From: Thinopyrum elongatum
Lineage: Eukaryota; Streptophyta; Magnoliopsida; Poales; Poaceae
Assembly: GCA_011799875.1 (NCBI GenBank)
Contig: CM022300.1
Location: 115,891,201-115,955,200, forward strand
Length of the DNA: 64,000 bases
Direction of reading: 5' to 3'
Shown here: piece by piece, positions 22,500-35,081 of the stretch
Layout: each line of letters begins with the position of its first letter
Numbering within the stretch: the stretch's first letter is position 1
Made by a program: the position numbers and the translations under genes
The notes under the pieces: generated by a model
Databases searched by the model: none
Told to the model about the DNA's origin: nothing
Seen by the model: the letters and a program-made list of their open reading frames with translations, nothing else

Positions 22500-24101
22500 T
22501 GATACGTCTCCAATGTATCTATAATTTTTGATTGTTCCATGCTATTATATTATCATTCTTGGATGTTTTACAATCATTTTATAGCAACTTTATATCTTTT
22601 TTGGGACTAACCTATTGACATAGTGCCCAGTGCCAGTTGCTATTTTTTTGCTTGTTTTTTACTTCAAAGGAAATCAATACCAAACAGAGTCCAAACGCAC
22701 CGAAACTTTTTGGTGATTTTTTCTGGACCAGAAGACACAAGTTGGGCCAAGAAAGTACCTGAGGGGGGCTTCGAGGGGAGCACAGCCCATCAGGGTGCGC
22801 CTGGGGGCCCAAGTGCGCCCAGGTGGGTTATGCCCACCTCGGCCACCTCCCGCACCGCCTCTTTGCTCTATAAATATCCCAATATTCTAGAAACCCTAGG
22901 GGAGTCGATGAAAATCAATTCCAGCCGCCGCAAGTTCTAGAAACCACAGATCCAATCTAGTCACCATCACGGAGGGGTTCATCAACCTCATTGGTGCCTC
23001 TCCGATGATGCGTGAGTAGTTCATTGTAGACCTACGGGTCCGTAGGTAGTAGCTAGATGGCTTCCTCTCTCTCTTTTGATTCTCAATACAATGGTCTCTT
23101 GGAGATCTATTTGATGTAACTCTTTTTGTGGTGTGTTTGTTGGGATCCAATGAACTTCGAGTTTATGATCAGATCTATGTTTTTATCCATGAAAGTTATT
23201 TGAGTCTTTTGATCTCTTATATGCATGATTACTTATAGCCTCGTATTTCTTCTTCGAATCTTTGGTTTAGTTAGGCCAACTAGATCGATTTTTCTTGCCA
23301 TGGGAAGAGGTGCTTTGTGATGGGTTCGATCTTACGGTGCTTGATCCTAGTGACAGAAGGGGAACCGACACGTATGTATCGTTGCTATTAAGGATAACAA
23401 GATGGGGTCTATTTCTACATAAATAGATCGTGTCTACATCATGTCATCGTTCTTATTGCATTACTCCCTTTCTCCATGAACTTAATACACTAGATGCATG
23501 CTGGATAGCGGTCAATGTGTGGAATAATAGTAGTAGATGCAGGCAGGAGTCGGTCTACTAATCTTGGACGTGATGCATATATAATGATCATTGCCTTGAT
23601 ATCGTCATAATTATTTGAAGTTCTATCAATTGCCCAACAGTAATTTGTTTACCCACCGTATGCTATTTTTCTTGAGAGAAGCCACTAGTGAAATCTACGG
23701 CCCCCGGGTCTATTTTCTCATCATATATTTTCAGATCTATTTTGCTATTTGCCTTTTTATTTATTTGCCACTTTTATTTTCAGATCTATATTTCTAAAAA
23801 CCCAAAAATATTTTGCTGCACTTTATTTTATTCGCGATCTATTTATCCAATCTACTACAATTTATCTCCCGTCAACTTGCCAATTTCTGGCGCCATTACC
23901 CGAAAGGGATTGACAACCCCTTTAACACGTCGGGTTGCAAGTATTTGTTCTTTGTGTGCAGGTGCTGTTTACGTAGTGCTACTTGGTTCTCCTACTGGTT
24001 CGATAACCTTGGTCTCATCACTGAGGGAAATACCTACCGTTGCTGTGTTGCATCATCCCTTCCTCTTTGGGGAAATACCGACGTAGTTCAAGCAAACATC
24101 A
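22500..24101 (+). mobile_element. L4: Sabrina-like gypsy solo LTR inside L3a
   Basis: 1602 bp, starts TGATACGTCTCC and ends AAACATCA, with ctccc on both sides (22495-22499 and 24102-24106). There is no internal domain, so it arose by LTR-LTR recombination. The first 380 bases are alignable with the LTRs of E2 and E3, while the 3' third is distinct. It contains AATTTCTGGCGCCATTACC at 23882-23900, which is identical to the PBS region of E2. Confidence 0.88.
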
Positions 24102-24106
24102 CTCCC

Positions 24107-24429
24107 CACCCGCACCTTGCGGAGCATGGCCGCCGGGTTGTTGTTGGTGTCGCCCTCCTCCGGTGCCTCCTGCTCCTGCTTCGGTCGTAGGGGGAATGGT
24201 GATGGCATCGCCTGCGCCAGTCCCGTTCCCCGCGGCGTCGGTGTTCCCATGTTCCCCCGCAGCCCCCACGGCATTAGTGGCCGCATGCGAGGGAGCCTTC
24301 GAGGTAGACGGGTGAGCTGAAGCACCGGATTTCTTTTTGGGCGCCATGGATGATGAAGCCATTGATGAAGAAAACGATGATGAAGACGGCGCACTGCTTA
24401 CACTCTTGGGTTCACGCAAGCGCCTCCCC
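24107..24429 (-). pseudogene. L3a gag N-terminus and leader
   Basis: The minus-strand frame starting around 24419-24351 (MASSSMAPKKKSGASAHP) is serine-, alanine- and glycine-rich and ends in L4. The start just inside the PBS fits a short leader before gag. The related element G has a similar leader and start context at about 62600-62680. Confidence 0.55.
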
Positions 24430-24448
24430 CTACCTGGCGCGCCAAAGA
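24430..24448 (-). other. L3a primer-binding site
   Basis: On the minus strand TTTGGCGCGCCAGGTAGG follows the 5' LTR within two bases. It fits a tRNA-primed PBS position; I do not assign the tRNA. Confidence 0.7.
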
Positions 24449-25365
24449 TGTCGTGGTATCACACGACCACCTATGGGGCCATCGGCCCCTTGTGGTTCGG
24501 CAAGGGGGAAGAGCGCATTGCACAAAGAGCGGAAAGCACAGAGTAGCACGACAACGATGACACGGGCAGTTTTACCCAGGTTCAGGCCACCACGAGGCGG
24601 AAAACCCTACTCCTGCTTTGGTGGATTGATGAAAGGACCATGGTGGAGATGCAGTGCTCTAGCCCGGCAAGGTCGCCTCGGGGCGAGAGCAGCTATGCGC
24701 GTACGAGCGTACAAGGGTCCAAATCCTTTCTAAGGTAGCCACGACCCTCCTTTTATAGGTCAAGGGGTTACCACAATGGCAAACCAGTCATTTATCCAAC
24801 GATTAGATAGCCACAGTGCTATCATACCTAACTCTGCAGACAGGACAGGGTGCATTAAATGCGCCGCTTAGTGTCACATCGTGGCATAGCCCGGCAAGCC
24901 TTGCTGTGCCATTCAGCCACCTTTTCGCCTGCCCGCACGACACGTCGCCTGGACGGGTGTCATTTAGGGATGATCTTCCTCAGAAATGGCCTGCCACGTA
25001 CCAAGTAACAACCACTTAGTCACTTGGGGGCTTGACACCGCATCGATGGGTGACTTGCGTTGCTATGAGGTGGATCGGTTGAGCTTTGGCGGGGTAATCC
25101 GCCCTTGGCATCCTCGGCAAGCCTGACGGGGGAGTCTTGAGGCTTGTCTTGGGGTAACCTTGACCCCGCCAGGCTCGCCTGCCCGGCAAGGGAGGTTTTT
25201 CCTTAGTGATATCTTGCTTATTTGGTTGGTCTTGGTCTTCTTGATCCGCCCTTTGATTTCTCAAAGAGCCATCTCTTCTGCTTGGCCTTGTCTTGAATGT
25301 CGTAACCTTGCTCTTGAGCCTGTGTACTGTCCGGGCAACACACCTGGGGGTTTGTTGCACTGACA
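24449..25365 (-). repeat. L3a 5' LTR
   Basis: 917 bp with the TATA box at 24750-24757 on the minus strand. It is the pair of 14665-15580. Confidence 0.92.
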
Positions 25366-26282
25366 AAGGTGTACCCAATAGTTTCCTTAGGGTATCCTAT
25401 GAAGACGCACTTCTCCGATTTGGGTTCGAGCTTATCAGGATGTAGCCTTTTGACATAAGTGTCACATCCCCAAACTTTAAGAAATGACAGCTTAGGTTTC
25501 TTGCCAAACCATAGTTCATACGGTGTCGTCTCAACGGATTTAGACGGTGCCCTATTTAACGTGAATGCGGCTGTCTCTAATGCATAACCCCAAAACGATA
25601 GTGGTAAATTGGTAAGAAACATCATTGATCGCACCATATCTAATAAAGTACGGTTACGACGTTCGGACACACCATTACGCTGTGGTGTTCCAGGTGGCGT
25701 GATTTGTGAAACAATTCCACTTTGTTTTAAATTAAGGCCAAACTCGTAACTCAAATATTCACCTCCATGATCAAATCATAGAAATTTTATTTTCTTGTTA
25801 CGATGATTCTCCACTTCACTCTGAAATTCTTTGAACTTTTCAAATATTTCAGACTTGTGTTTCATCAAGTAGATATATCCATACCTACTCAAATCATCTG
25901 TGAAGATCAGAAAATAATGATACCCGCCGCGTGCCTCAATACTCATCGGACCGCATACATCGGTATGTATTATTTCCAATAAGTCATTAGCTCGCTCCAT
26001 TGTTCCGAAAAACGGAGGTTTAGTCATCTTGCCCATGAGGCATGGTTCACAAGTATCAAATGATTCATAATCAAGTGATTCCAAAAGTCCATCCGCATGG
26101 AGTTTCTTCATGCGCTTTACACCAATATGACCTAAACGGCTGTGCCACAAGTATGTTGCACTATCATTATCACCTTTGCATCTTTTGGCATCAATATTAT
26201 GAATATGTGTATCACTACGATCAAGATTCAACAAGAATAGACCATTCATCAAGGGTGCATGACCATAAAAGATATTACTCAT
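25366..26282 (-). pseudogene. L2 integrase
   Basis: 26282-25776 carries the HHCC finger (WHSRLGHIG, CEPCLMGK) and the first core aspartate (HTDVCGPM) with DDLSRYGYIYLMK. 25754-25371 carries the rest (TPPGTPQRNGVSERRNRTLLDMVRSMM would be the E-containing block) and the FIGYP motif of copia integrases. An in-frame stop separates them in the KIKFL..DHGGEY segment near 25777. Continuity with RT resumes at 14664 across L3a. Confidence 0.88.
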
Positions 26283-26327
26283 GTAAATATTACAACCTTT
26301 ATTCTCTGATTTAAATGAATAACCGTC

Positions 26328-27461
26328 TCACAATAAACAAGATCTAGATATAATGTTCATGCTCAACGCTGGCACCAAATAACAATTACTGAGATCTAAA
26401 ACTAATCCCAAAGGTAGATGTAGAGGTAGCGTGCCGACGGCGATCACATCGACCTTGGAACCATTCCCGACGCGCATTGTCACCTCGTCCTTAGCCAATC
26501 TTCGTTTATTCCGCAGCTCCTGTTTCGAGTTACAAATATGAGCAACCGAACCAGTATCAAATACCCAGGTGCTACTACGAGCATTAGTAAGGTACACATT
26601 AATAACATGTATATCAAATATACCATTGTTCACTTTGCCATCCTTCTTATCCGCCAAGTATTTGGGGCAATTCCGCTTCCAGTGAACATTCCCTTTGCAG
26701 TAGAAGCACTCAGTTTCAGGCTTGGGTCTAGCTTTGGGCTTCTTTCCAGGAGTGTTAACTTGCTTGCCATTCTTCTTGACGTTCCCTTTCTTTCCCTTTC
26801 CCTTTTTCTTGAAACTAGTGGTCTTGTTAACCATCAACACTCGATGCTCCTTCTTGATTTCTACCTCCACGGCCTTAAGCATTGCGAAGAGCTCAGGAAT
26901 CGTTTTGTTCATCCCTTGCATATTATAGTTCATCACGAAGCCTTTGTAGCTTGGTGGCAGTGATTGAAGAACTCTGTCAATAGCACTATTAACTGGAAGA
27001 TCAACTCCCAGCTGAGTCAAGTGGTTATGATACCCAGACATTTTGAGTATGTGTTCACTGACAGAACTGTTCTCCTCCATCTTGCAGCTATAGAACTTGT
27101 TGGAGACTTAATATCTCTCAACCCAGGCATTTGCTTTAAATATTAACTTCAACTCTTGGAACATCTCATAAGCTCCAAGACATTCAAAACGTCTTTGAAG
27201 TCCCGGTTCTAAGCCGTAAAGCATGGCACACTGAACTATTGAGTAGTCATCAGATCAAGCCTGCCAGACATTCATAACATCTGCAGTAGCTCCTGCAGCA
27301 GGTCTGTCACCTAGCGGTGCATCAAGGACATAATTCTTCTGTGCAGCAATGAGGATAATCCTCAAGTTACGGACCCAGTCCGTGTAGTTGCTACCATCAT
27401 CTTTCAACTTAGCTTTCTCTAGGAACGCATTAAAATTTAGGGGAACTGTAGCACGAGCCAT
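26328..27461 (-). pseudogene. L2 gag and protease
   Basis: The gag start is at 27461 (MARATVPLNFNAFLEKAKL) with NYTDWVRNLR typical of copia UBN2-type gag. 27080-26328 continues with LPPSYKGFVMNYN, the CCHC knuckle CFYCKGNVHWKRNC, and protease WVFDTGSVAHIC (DTGS active site). Stops at 27255 and around 27081 break the frame. The upstream 27462-28688 is the element leader. Confidence 0.87.
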
Positions 27462-28688
27462 TGATCTACAACATAGATATGCAAAACTATTAAGACTAAG
27501 TTCATGATAAATTAAGTTCAATTAATCAAATAACTAATGAACTCCCACTTAAATAAACATCCCTCAAGTTATCTAAGTGATACATGATCCAAATCAACCA
27601 ACCCATGTCCGATCATCACGTGAGATGGGGTAGTCATCAATGGTGAACATCTCTATGTTGATCATATCTACTATATGACTCACGTTCGACCTTTCGGTCT
27701 CTAGTGTTCCGAGACCATGTCTGTACATGCTAGGCTCGTCAAGTTTAACCCAAGTACTCTGCATGTGCAAAACTGTCTTACACATGTTGTATGTGAATAT
27801 AGAGTCTATCACACCCGATCATCACGAGGTGCTTCGAAATGACGATCTTTGGCAATGGTGCATACTCGGGGAGAACACTTTTATCTTGAAATTTAGTGAA
27901 GGGATCATCTTATAATGCTACCGCCGTTCTAAGCAAAATAAGATGCATAAAGGATAAACATCACATGCAATCAAAATATGTGACATGATATGGCCATCAT
28001 CATCTTGTGCTTTTGACCTCCATCTCAAAAGCATCGTCATGATCTCCATCATCACCGGCTCAACACCTTGATGTCCATCGCTGCGTCGGGGTCACCTCGC
28101 CAACTATTGCTACTACAACTATTGCTAACGCATAGCAATAAAGTAAAGCAATTACATGACGCTTGCATTTCATACAATAATTAAGAGACAACCCTAAGGC
28201 TCCTGCCGGTTGTCGATATTACAAAACATGATCATCTCATACATTAACATATATCACATCATATCTTGACCATATCATATCATATCACAACACGCCCTGC
28301 AAAAACAAGTTAGACGTCCTCTACTTTGTTGTTGCAAGTTTTACGTGGCTGCTATGGGCTTCTAGCAAGAACCGTTCTTAACTACGCAAAAAACCACAAC
28401 AGTGATTTATCAAGTTTGCTGTTTTAACCTTTTTCAAGGACCGGCCGTAGTCAAATTCGATTCAACTAAAGTAGGAGAAACAGACACCCGCCAGCCACCT
28501 TTATGCAAAACAAGTTGCATGTCAGTCGGTGGAACCGGTCTCATGTGCGTGGACATGTAAGGTTGGTCTGGGCTGCTTCATCCCACAATACCACCGAATC
28601 AAAATAAGACGTTGGTGGTAAGTAGTATGACTATCACCGCCCACAACTCTTTGTGTTCTACTCGTGCATATCATCTACGCATAGACCT
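27462..28688 (-). other. L2 leader between PBS and gag
   Basis: 1.2 kb untranslated region containing several short upstream frames. Its counterpart in L3b is 31373-32582. No separate gene. Confidence 0.7.
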
Positions 28689-28701
28689 GGCTCGGATGCC
28701 A
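28689..28701 (-). other. L2 primer-binding site (initiator-Met type, mutated)
   Basis: On the minus strand TGGCATCCGAGCC, one base from the 5' LTR. The intact form TGGTATCAGAGCC is in L3b at 31360-31372; two bases differ here. Confidence 0.75.
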
Positions 28702-28702
28702 C

Positions 28703-29608
28703 TGTTGGGGAACGTTGCATGGAAAACAAAAAAAAATGTACGCACACGCAAGATCTATCCATGGAGATGCATAGCAACGAGAGGGGAGAGTGTGTCTACG
28801 TACCCTCATAGACCGTAAGCGGAAGCGTTTATTAACGCGGTTGATGTAGTTGAACTTCTTTGTGATCCAAGCGATCAAGTACTGAACATACGGCACCTCC
28901 GTGTTCAGCACACGTTCAGCTCGGTGACGTCCTCGCCTTCTTGATTCAGCAAGACAGGCGAAGTAGTAGATGAGTTCTGGTAGCACGACGGCGCGGTGAC
29001 GGTGGTGGTGATGCTATCTCCGCAGGGCTTCGCCTAAGCACTCCAAAAATATTACCGAGGGACGAAATTGTGGAGAGGGGCGCCGCACACGGCTAAGAGA
29101 TTGTTGTCGTCTTGTGTGGCGCCCTCTCCCTCATATATATAGGTGGGGGCAGAGGGGAGGCAGCCAGGAGGCGCCCCAAGGGTGGCTGAATCCCCCTTGG
29201 GCTCCTGCCCTTGGCCGCCCCCTTTCCTTGTTTGTGCGCGGGAGGAAGGCAGGGGGAGGTGGCGCCCCCCTTTCCTTTATCTCATGAGGAGGGAAAGGCA
29301 GGAGGGGCCAACCCTCCTCTTTTCCTTCCCCTAGGGCCGGCGGCCAGGGAGAGGAGTGCACTAGCCCCTTGTGGGCTGGTGTGTTCCCCCTTTGGCCCAT
29401 TAAACCCATATAGCCTCCCGCGGCTTCCCGGAACCCCTTCCGGTGATCCGATGAGGTACCTCCCGAAACTCTTTTGGTGTCCAAATAGCATTGTCCTATA
29501 TATCAATCTTTACCTCCGGACCATTCCGGAGCTCCTCGTCATGCCCGTGATCTTATCCAAGACTTCGAACAACATTCGATCACCAAATCACATAACTCAT
29601 ATAACACT
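28703..29608 (-). repeat. L2 5' LTR, part 1
   Basis: Begins TGTTGGGGAACG in window orientation, with a TATATATA box at 29132-29142. It breaks at the L3b insertion; acact (29604-29608) is duplicated at 38201-38205. Confidence 0.92.
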
Positions 29609-31358
29609 TGAAGGAAATATGCCCTAGAGGCAATAATAAAGTTGTTATTTATATTTCCTTATATCATGATAAATGTTTATTATTCATGCTAGAATTGTAT
29701 TAACCAGAAACTTAATACATGTGTGAATACATAGACAAAACACCGAGTCCCTAGTAAGCCTCTACTAGACTAGCTCGTTGATCAAAGATGGTTAAGTTTC
29801 CTAACCATAGACATGTGTTGTCATTTGATGAACGGGATCACATCATTAGGAGAATGATGTGATGGACAAGACCCATCCGTTAGCTTAGCATAATGATCGT
29901 TAAGTTTTATTGCTATTGCTTTCTTCATGACTTATACATATTCCTCTAACTATGAGATTATGCAACTCCCGAATACCGGAGGGACACCTTGTGTGCTATC
30001 AAACGTCACAATGTAACTGGGTGATTATAAAGATGCTCTACAGGTGTCTCTGAAGGTATTTGTTGGGTTGGCATAGATCAAGATTAGGATTTGTCACTTC
30101 GAGTATCGGAGAAGTATCTCTGGGCCCTCTCGGTAATGCACATCATTATAAGCCTTGCAAGCAATGTGACTAATGAGTTAGTTACGGGATGATGCATTAC
30201 GGAATGAGTAAAGAGACTTGCCGGTAACGAGATTGAACTAGGTATGAAGATACCGACGATCGAATCTCGGGCAAGTAACATACCGATGACAAAGGGAATA
30301 ACGTATGTTGTTATGCGGTTTGACCGATAAAGATCTTCATAGAATATGTAGGAGCCAATATGAGCATCCAGGTTCCGCTATTGGTTATTGACCGGAGATG
30401 TGTCTCGGTCATGTCTACATAGTTCTCGAACCCGTAGGGTCCGCACGCTTAATGTTCGATGACGATTTGTATTATGAGTTGTGTGTTTTGGTGACCGAAG
30501 TTTGTTCGGACTACCGGATGAGATCACAGACATGACGAGGAGTCTCGAAATGGTCGAGAGGTAAAGATTGATATATTGGAAGGTAGTATTCGGACACCGG
30601 AAGGGTTCCGGAGTGTATCGGGTACATACCGGAGTACCAGAGGGGTTATCTGAACCCCCCGGTGGAAGATATGGGCCATATGGGCCATAGGAGGGATGCT
30701 AACCAGCCCACAGGGGTTGGTGCAGCCCCCACAAGGGAGGAGGCCGAATTGGACTAGGGAAGGGGGTGGCGCCCCTTTCCTTCTCCCTCTCCTTCCCTCT
30801 TTCCACCTCCGGAGAAAGGAAAAGTGGGGGGGGGGGGGCGAATCCTACTAGGAGTGGAGTCCTAGTAGGACTCCCCCCCATGGCGCGCCCCCTTTGGTGG
30901 CCGGCCTCCTCCTCCCCTCCTTTATATACGGGGGCAGGGGGGCACCCTAGAAGACAACAGATATTCTCTTAGCCGTGTGCGGTGCCCCCCTCCACAGTTT
31001 ACTCCTCCGGTCATAGCGTCTGAGTGCTTAGGCGAAGCCCTGCGCAGATCACATCACCATCACCGTCACCACGCCGTCGTGCTGACAAAACTCCCCCTCG
31101 ACCTTCTGCTGGATCAAGAGTTCGAGGGACGTCATCGAGCTGAACGTGTGTAGAACTCGGAGGTGCCGTACATTCGGTGCTTGATCGGTTGGATCGCGAA
31201 GACGTTCGACTACATCAACTGCGTTATGCTAACGCTTTCACTTTCGGTCTACGAGGGTACGTGGACACACTCTCCCCCTCTCGTTGCTATGCATCTCCTA
31301 GATAGATCTTGCGTGAGCGTAGGATTTTTTTTTGAAATTGCATGCTACGTTACCAACA
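29609..31358 (+). repeat. L3b 5' LTR
   Basis: 1750 bp, TG..CA bounded. The promoter box TTATATAC is at 30922-30929. A G-run lies near 30827-30838. Confidence 0.93.
30922..30929 (+). promoter_or_regulatory. TATA box of the L3b 5' LTR
   Basis: TTATATAC preceded by a C-rich stretch. The same box is in the 3' LTR near 37771-37778. Confidence 0.6.
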
Positions 31359-31359
31359 G

Positions 31360-31372
31360 TGGTATCAGAGCC
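31360..31372 (+). other. L3b primer-binding site (initiator-Met tRNA)
   Basis: TGGTATCAGAGCC one base after the 5' LTR; complementary to the 3' end of plant initiator Met tRNA, the standard copia primer. Confidence 0.9.
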
Positions 31373-32582
31373 AGGTCTATGCGTAGATGATATGCATGAG
31401 TAGAACACAAAGAGTTGTGAGCGATAATAGTCATACTGCTTACCACCAACGTCTTACTTTGATTCGGCGGTATTGTTGGATGAAACGGCCCGGACCGACA
31501 TTACATGACCGCGTTCATGAGACTGGTTCTACCGACGTGCTTTGCACACAGGTGGCTGGCGGGTGCTGTTTCTCCAACTTTAGTTGAATCAAGTTTGACT
31601 ACGGCCGGTCCTTGTTGAAGGTTAAAACAGCACACTTGACGAAAAATTGTTGTGGTTTTGATGCGTAGGTAAGAACGGTTCTTGCTAGAAGCCCGTAGCA
31701 GCCACGTAAAACTTGCAACAACAAAGTAGAGGACGTCTAACTTGTTTTTGCAGGGCATGTTGTGATGTGATATGGTCAAGACATGATGTGATACACGTTA
31801 TTGTATGAGATGATCATGTTTTGTAAAAGTTATCGGCAACTGGCAGGAGCCTTATGGTTGTCGCTTTATTGTATGAAATGCAATCGCCATGTAATTGCTT
31901 TACTTTATCACTATGCGTTAGTGATAGTTGTAGAAGCAATAGTTGGCGAGGCGACCACGACGCTACGATGGAGATCAAGGTGTCAAGCCGGTGACGATGG
32001 AGATCATGACGGTACTTTGGAGATGGAGATCAAAGGCATAAGATGATGATGGCCATATCATGTCACATATTTTGATTGCATGTGATGTTTATCTTTTATG
32101 CATCTTATTTTGCTTAGTACGACGGTAGCATTATAAGATGATCCCTCACTAAATTTCAAGGTATAAGTGTTCTCCCTGAGTATGCACCGTTTGATAGTTC
32201 GTCGTGCCGAGACACCACGTGATGATCGGGTGTGATAAGCTCTACATTCACATACAACGGGTGCAAGCCAGTTTTGCACGTGCAGAATACTCGGGTTAAA
32301 CTTGACGAGCCTAGCATATGCAGATATGGCCTCGGAACACTGAGACCGAAAGGTCGAACGTGAATCATATAGTAGATATGATCAACATAGAGATGTTCAC
32401 CATTGAAAACTACTCCATCTCACGTGATGATCGGACATGGTTTAGTTGATATGGATCACGTGATCATTTAGATGACTAGAGGGATATCTATCTAAGTGGG
32501 AGTTCTTAAGTAATATGATTAATTGAACTTAATTTATCATGAACTTAGTCCTAGTAGTATTTGCAAATTATGTTGTAGATCA
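31373..32582 (+). other. L3b leader
   Basis: Untranslated region between PBS and gag. It aligns in reverse with the L2 leader. Nothing else is seen. Confidence 0.7.
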
Positions 32583-33543
32583 ATAGCTCGTGTATAGCTC
32601 CCTTGTTTTATTTTTGATATGTTCCTATAGAAAACTAAGTTGAAAGATGATAGTAGCAATGATGCGGACTGGGTCCGTGATATGAGGAATATCCTCGTTG
32701 CTGCACAGAAGAATTATGTCCTTGATGCACCGCTAGGTGACAGACCTATTGCAGGAGTAGATGCAGACGTTATGAACGTTTGGCAAGCTCAATATGATGA
32801 CTACTTGATAGTTTAGTGCACCATGCTTTACGGCTTAGAACCGGGACTTCAAAAACGTTTTGAACGCCACGGAGCTTATGAGATGTTCCAAAGAGATGAA
32901 ATTGGTATTTCAGACTCATGCCCGTGTCGAGAGGTATGAGACCTCTGACAAGTACTTTGCCTACAAGATGGAGGAGAATAGCTCAGCTAGTGAGCATGTG
33001 CTCAGAATGTCTGGGTACTACAATCGCTTGAATCAAGTGGGAGTTAATCTTCCAGATAAGATAGTGATTGCCAGAGTTCTCTAGTCACTATCACCAAGTT
33101 ACTAGAACTTCGTGATGAACTATAATATGCAAGGGATGACGAAAACGATTCCCAAGCTCTTCGCGATGCTGAAATCAATGAAGGTAGAAATCAAGAAATA
33201 GCATCAAGTGTTGATGGTTGACAAGACCACTAGTTTCAAGAAAAAGGGCGAGGGCAAGAAAGGGAACTTTAAGAAGAATAGCAAGCAAGTTGCTACTCCC
33301 GGGAAGAAACCCAAGCCTGGACCTAAGCCTGAAACTGAGTGCTTCTACTGCAAAGGAAATCGTCACTGGAAGCGGAACTGCCCCAAATACTTGGCGGATA
33401 AGAAGGATGGCAAAGTGAACAAAGGTATATTTGATATACATGTTATTGATGTGTATTTTACTAGTGTTCATAGTAGCCCCTGGGTATTTGATACCGGTTT
33501 AGTTGCTAACATTAGTAACTCAAAAACAGGAGTTGCAAAATGA
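32583..33543 (+). pseudogene. L3b gag and start of protease
   Basis: The gag start codon position reads ATA (32583-32585) where L2 has ATG. In-frame stops follow, for example TAG near 32815. The frame at 33208-33543 holds the CCHC knuckle CFYCKGNRHWKRNC and protease WVFDTGLVANI, where the DTGS serine is replaced by leucine. Confidence 0.88.
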
Positions 33544-33639
33544 ACAAAGACTAGTTAATGACGAGGTGACGATGTGTGTTGGAAGTGATTCCAAGGTTGA
33601 TAAGATCACCATCGCACACTCCCTCTACCTTCGGGATTA

Positions 33640-35081
33640 GTGTTGGACCTAAATAAATGTTATTTGGTGTTTGCGTTGAGCATGAATATGATTGGATCAT
33701 GTTTATTGCGATATGGTTATTCATTTAAATCAGAGAATAATTGTTGTTCTGTTTACATAAATAAAACCTTCTATGGTCATACACTCAATATAAATGGTTT
33801 ATTGAATCTCGATCGTAGTGATACACATATTCATAATATTGATGCCAAAAGATGGAAAGTTGATAATGATAGTGCAACATATTTGTGGCACTGCCGTTTA
33901 GGTCATATTGGTGTAAAGCGCATGAAGGAACTCCATGCAGATGGGCTTTTGGAATCACTTGATTATGAATCATTTGATACTTGCGAACCATGCCTCATGG
34001 GCAAGATGACTAAAACTCCGTTCTCCGGAAAAATGGAGCGAGCCAATGACTTATTGGAAATAATACATACCGATGTATGCGGTCCGATGAGTGTTGAGGC
34101 TCGCGGCGGGTATCGTTATTTTCTGACCTTCACAGATGATTTAAGCAGATATGGGTATATCTACTTAATGAAACACAAGTCTGAAACGTTTGAAAAGTTC
34201 AAAGAATTTCATAGTGAAGTGGAAAATCATCGTAACAAGAAAATAAAGTTTCTACGATCTGATCGTGGGGGCGAATATTTGAGTTACGAGTTTGGTCTTC
34301 ATTTAAACAATGTGGAATAGTTTCGCAACTCACGCCACCTGGAACACCACAGCGTAATGGTGTGTCCGAACGTCGTAACCGTACTTTATTAGATATGGTG
34401 CGATCTATGATGTCTCTTACCGATTTACCACTATCGTTTTGGGGTTATGCATTAGAGACAGCTGCATTCACGTTAAATAGGGCACCATCTAAATCCGTTG
34501 AGAAGACACCGTATGAACTGTGGTTTGGCAAGAAACCTAAGCTGTTGTTCCTTAAAGTTTGGGGTTGCGATGCTTATGTGAAAAAGCTTCAGCCTGATAA
34601 GCTCGAACCCAAATCGGAGAAGTGCGTCTTCATAGGATACCCAAAAGAAACTGTTGGGTACACCTTCTATCACAGATCCAAAGGCAAGGTTTTTGTTGCT
34701 AAAAATGGATCCTTTCTAGAGAAGGAGTTTCTCTCGAAAGAAGTGAGTGGGAGGAAAGTAGAACTTGATGAGGTAATTGTAGCTTCTCTCGAATTGGAGA
34801 ATAGCTCATCACAGAAAATAGTTCCCGTGATGCCTACACCAATTAGTGAGGAAGGTAATGATGATGATCATGAAACTTCAGATCAAGTTACTACCGAACC
34901 TCGTAGGTCAACCAGAGCATGTTCCGCACCAGAGTGGTACGGTAATCCTGTTCTGGAAGTCATGTTACTAGACCATGACGAACCTACGAACTATGAAGAA
35001 ATGATGATGAGCCCAGATTCCGATAAATGGCCTGAGGCCATCAAATCTGAGATAGGATCCATGTATGAGAACAAAGTATAG
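33640..35081 (+). pseudogene. L3b integrase and downstream extension
   Basis: 33640-34320 carries the zinc finger (WHCRLGHIG, CEPCLMGK), HTDVCGPMSVEARGG and LRSDRGGEYLS. A one-base loss near 34310 brings a stop, and the frame resumes at 34362 (SERRNRTLLDMVRS) through FIGYPKE and the acidic linker EGNDDDHET to 35081. All core catalytic residues are recognisable. Confidence 0.9.

Larger units (their letters stand above)
14665..25365 (-). mobile_element. L3a: Ty3/gypsy Tat-lineage element inserted in L2 pol
   Basis: LTRs 14665-15580 and 24449-25365 begin TGTCGTGGTATCACAC in window orientation. The target-site copies are aaggt at 14660-14664 and 25366-25370. Gene order on the minus strand is gag, RT, RNase H plus a second RNase H, then integrase, the gypsy order. 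The second RNase H (TEYEGLLAGL) and the long non-coding 3' region are Tat-lineage traits. Minus the L4 solo LTR it is about 9.1 kb. LTRs differ at about 5% of sites over 300 bases by eye. Much of gag and protease is missing. Confidence 0.92.

Noticed and set aside
22500..24101. Reading L4 as a truncated full element because it contains a PBS-like site
   Set aside because: The target-site copies ctccc sit exactly outside TG and CA, so the whole segment behaves as one LTR; the PBS-like site is reported as a finding instead.
31360..31372. tRNA-like sequences at the PBS positions (also 10882, 28689, 42962, 52834, 58993)
   Set aside because: They match only the 3' end of tRNAs, as primer sites do; no full tRNA cloverleaf is present.
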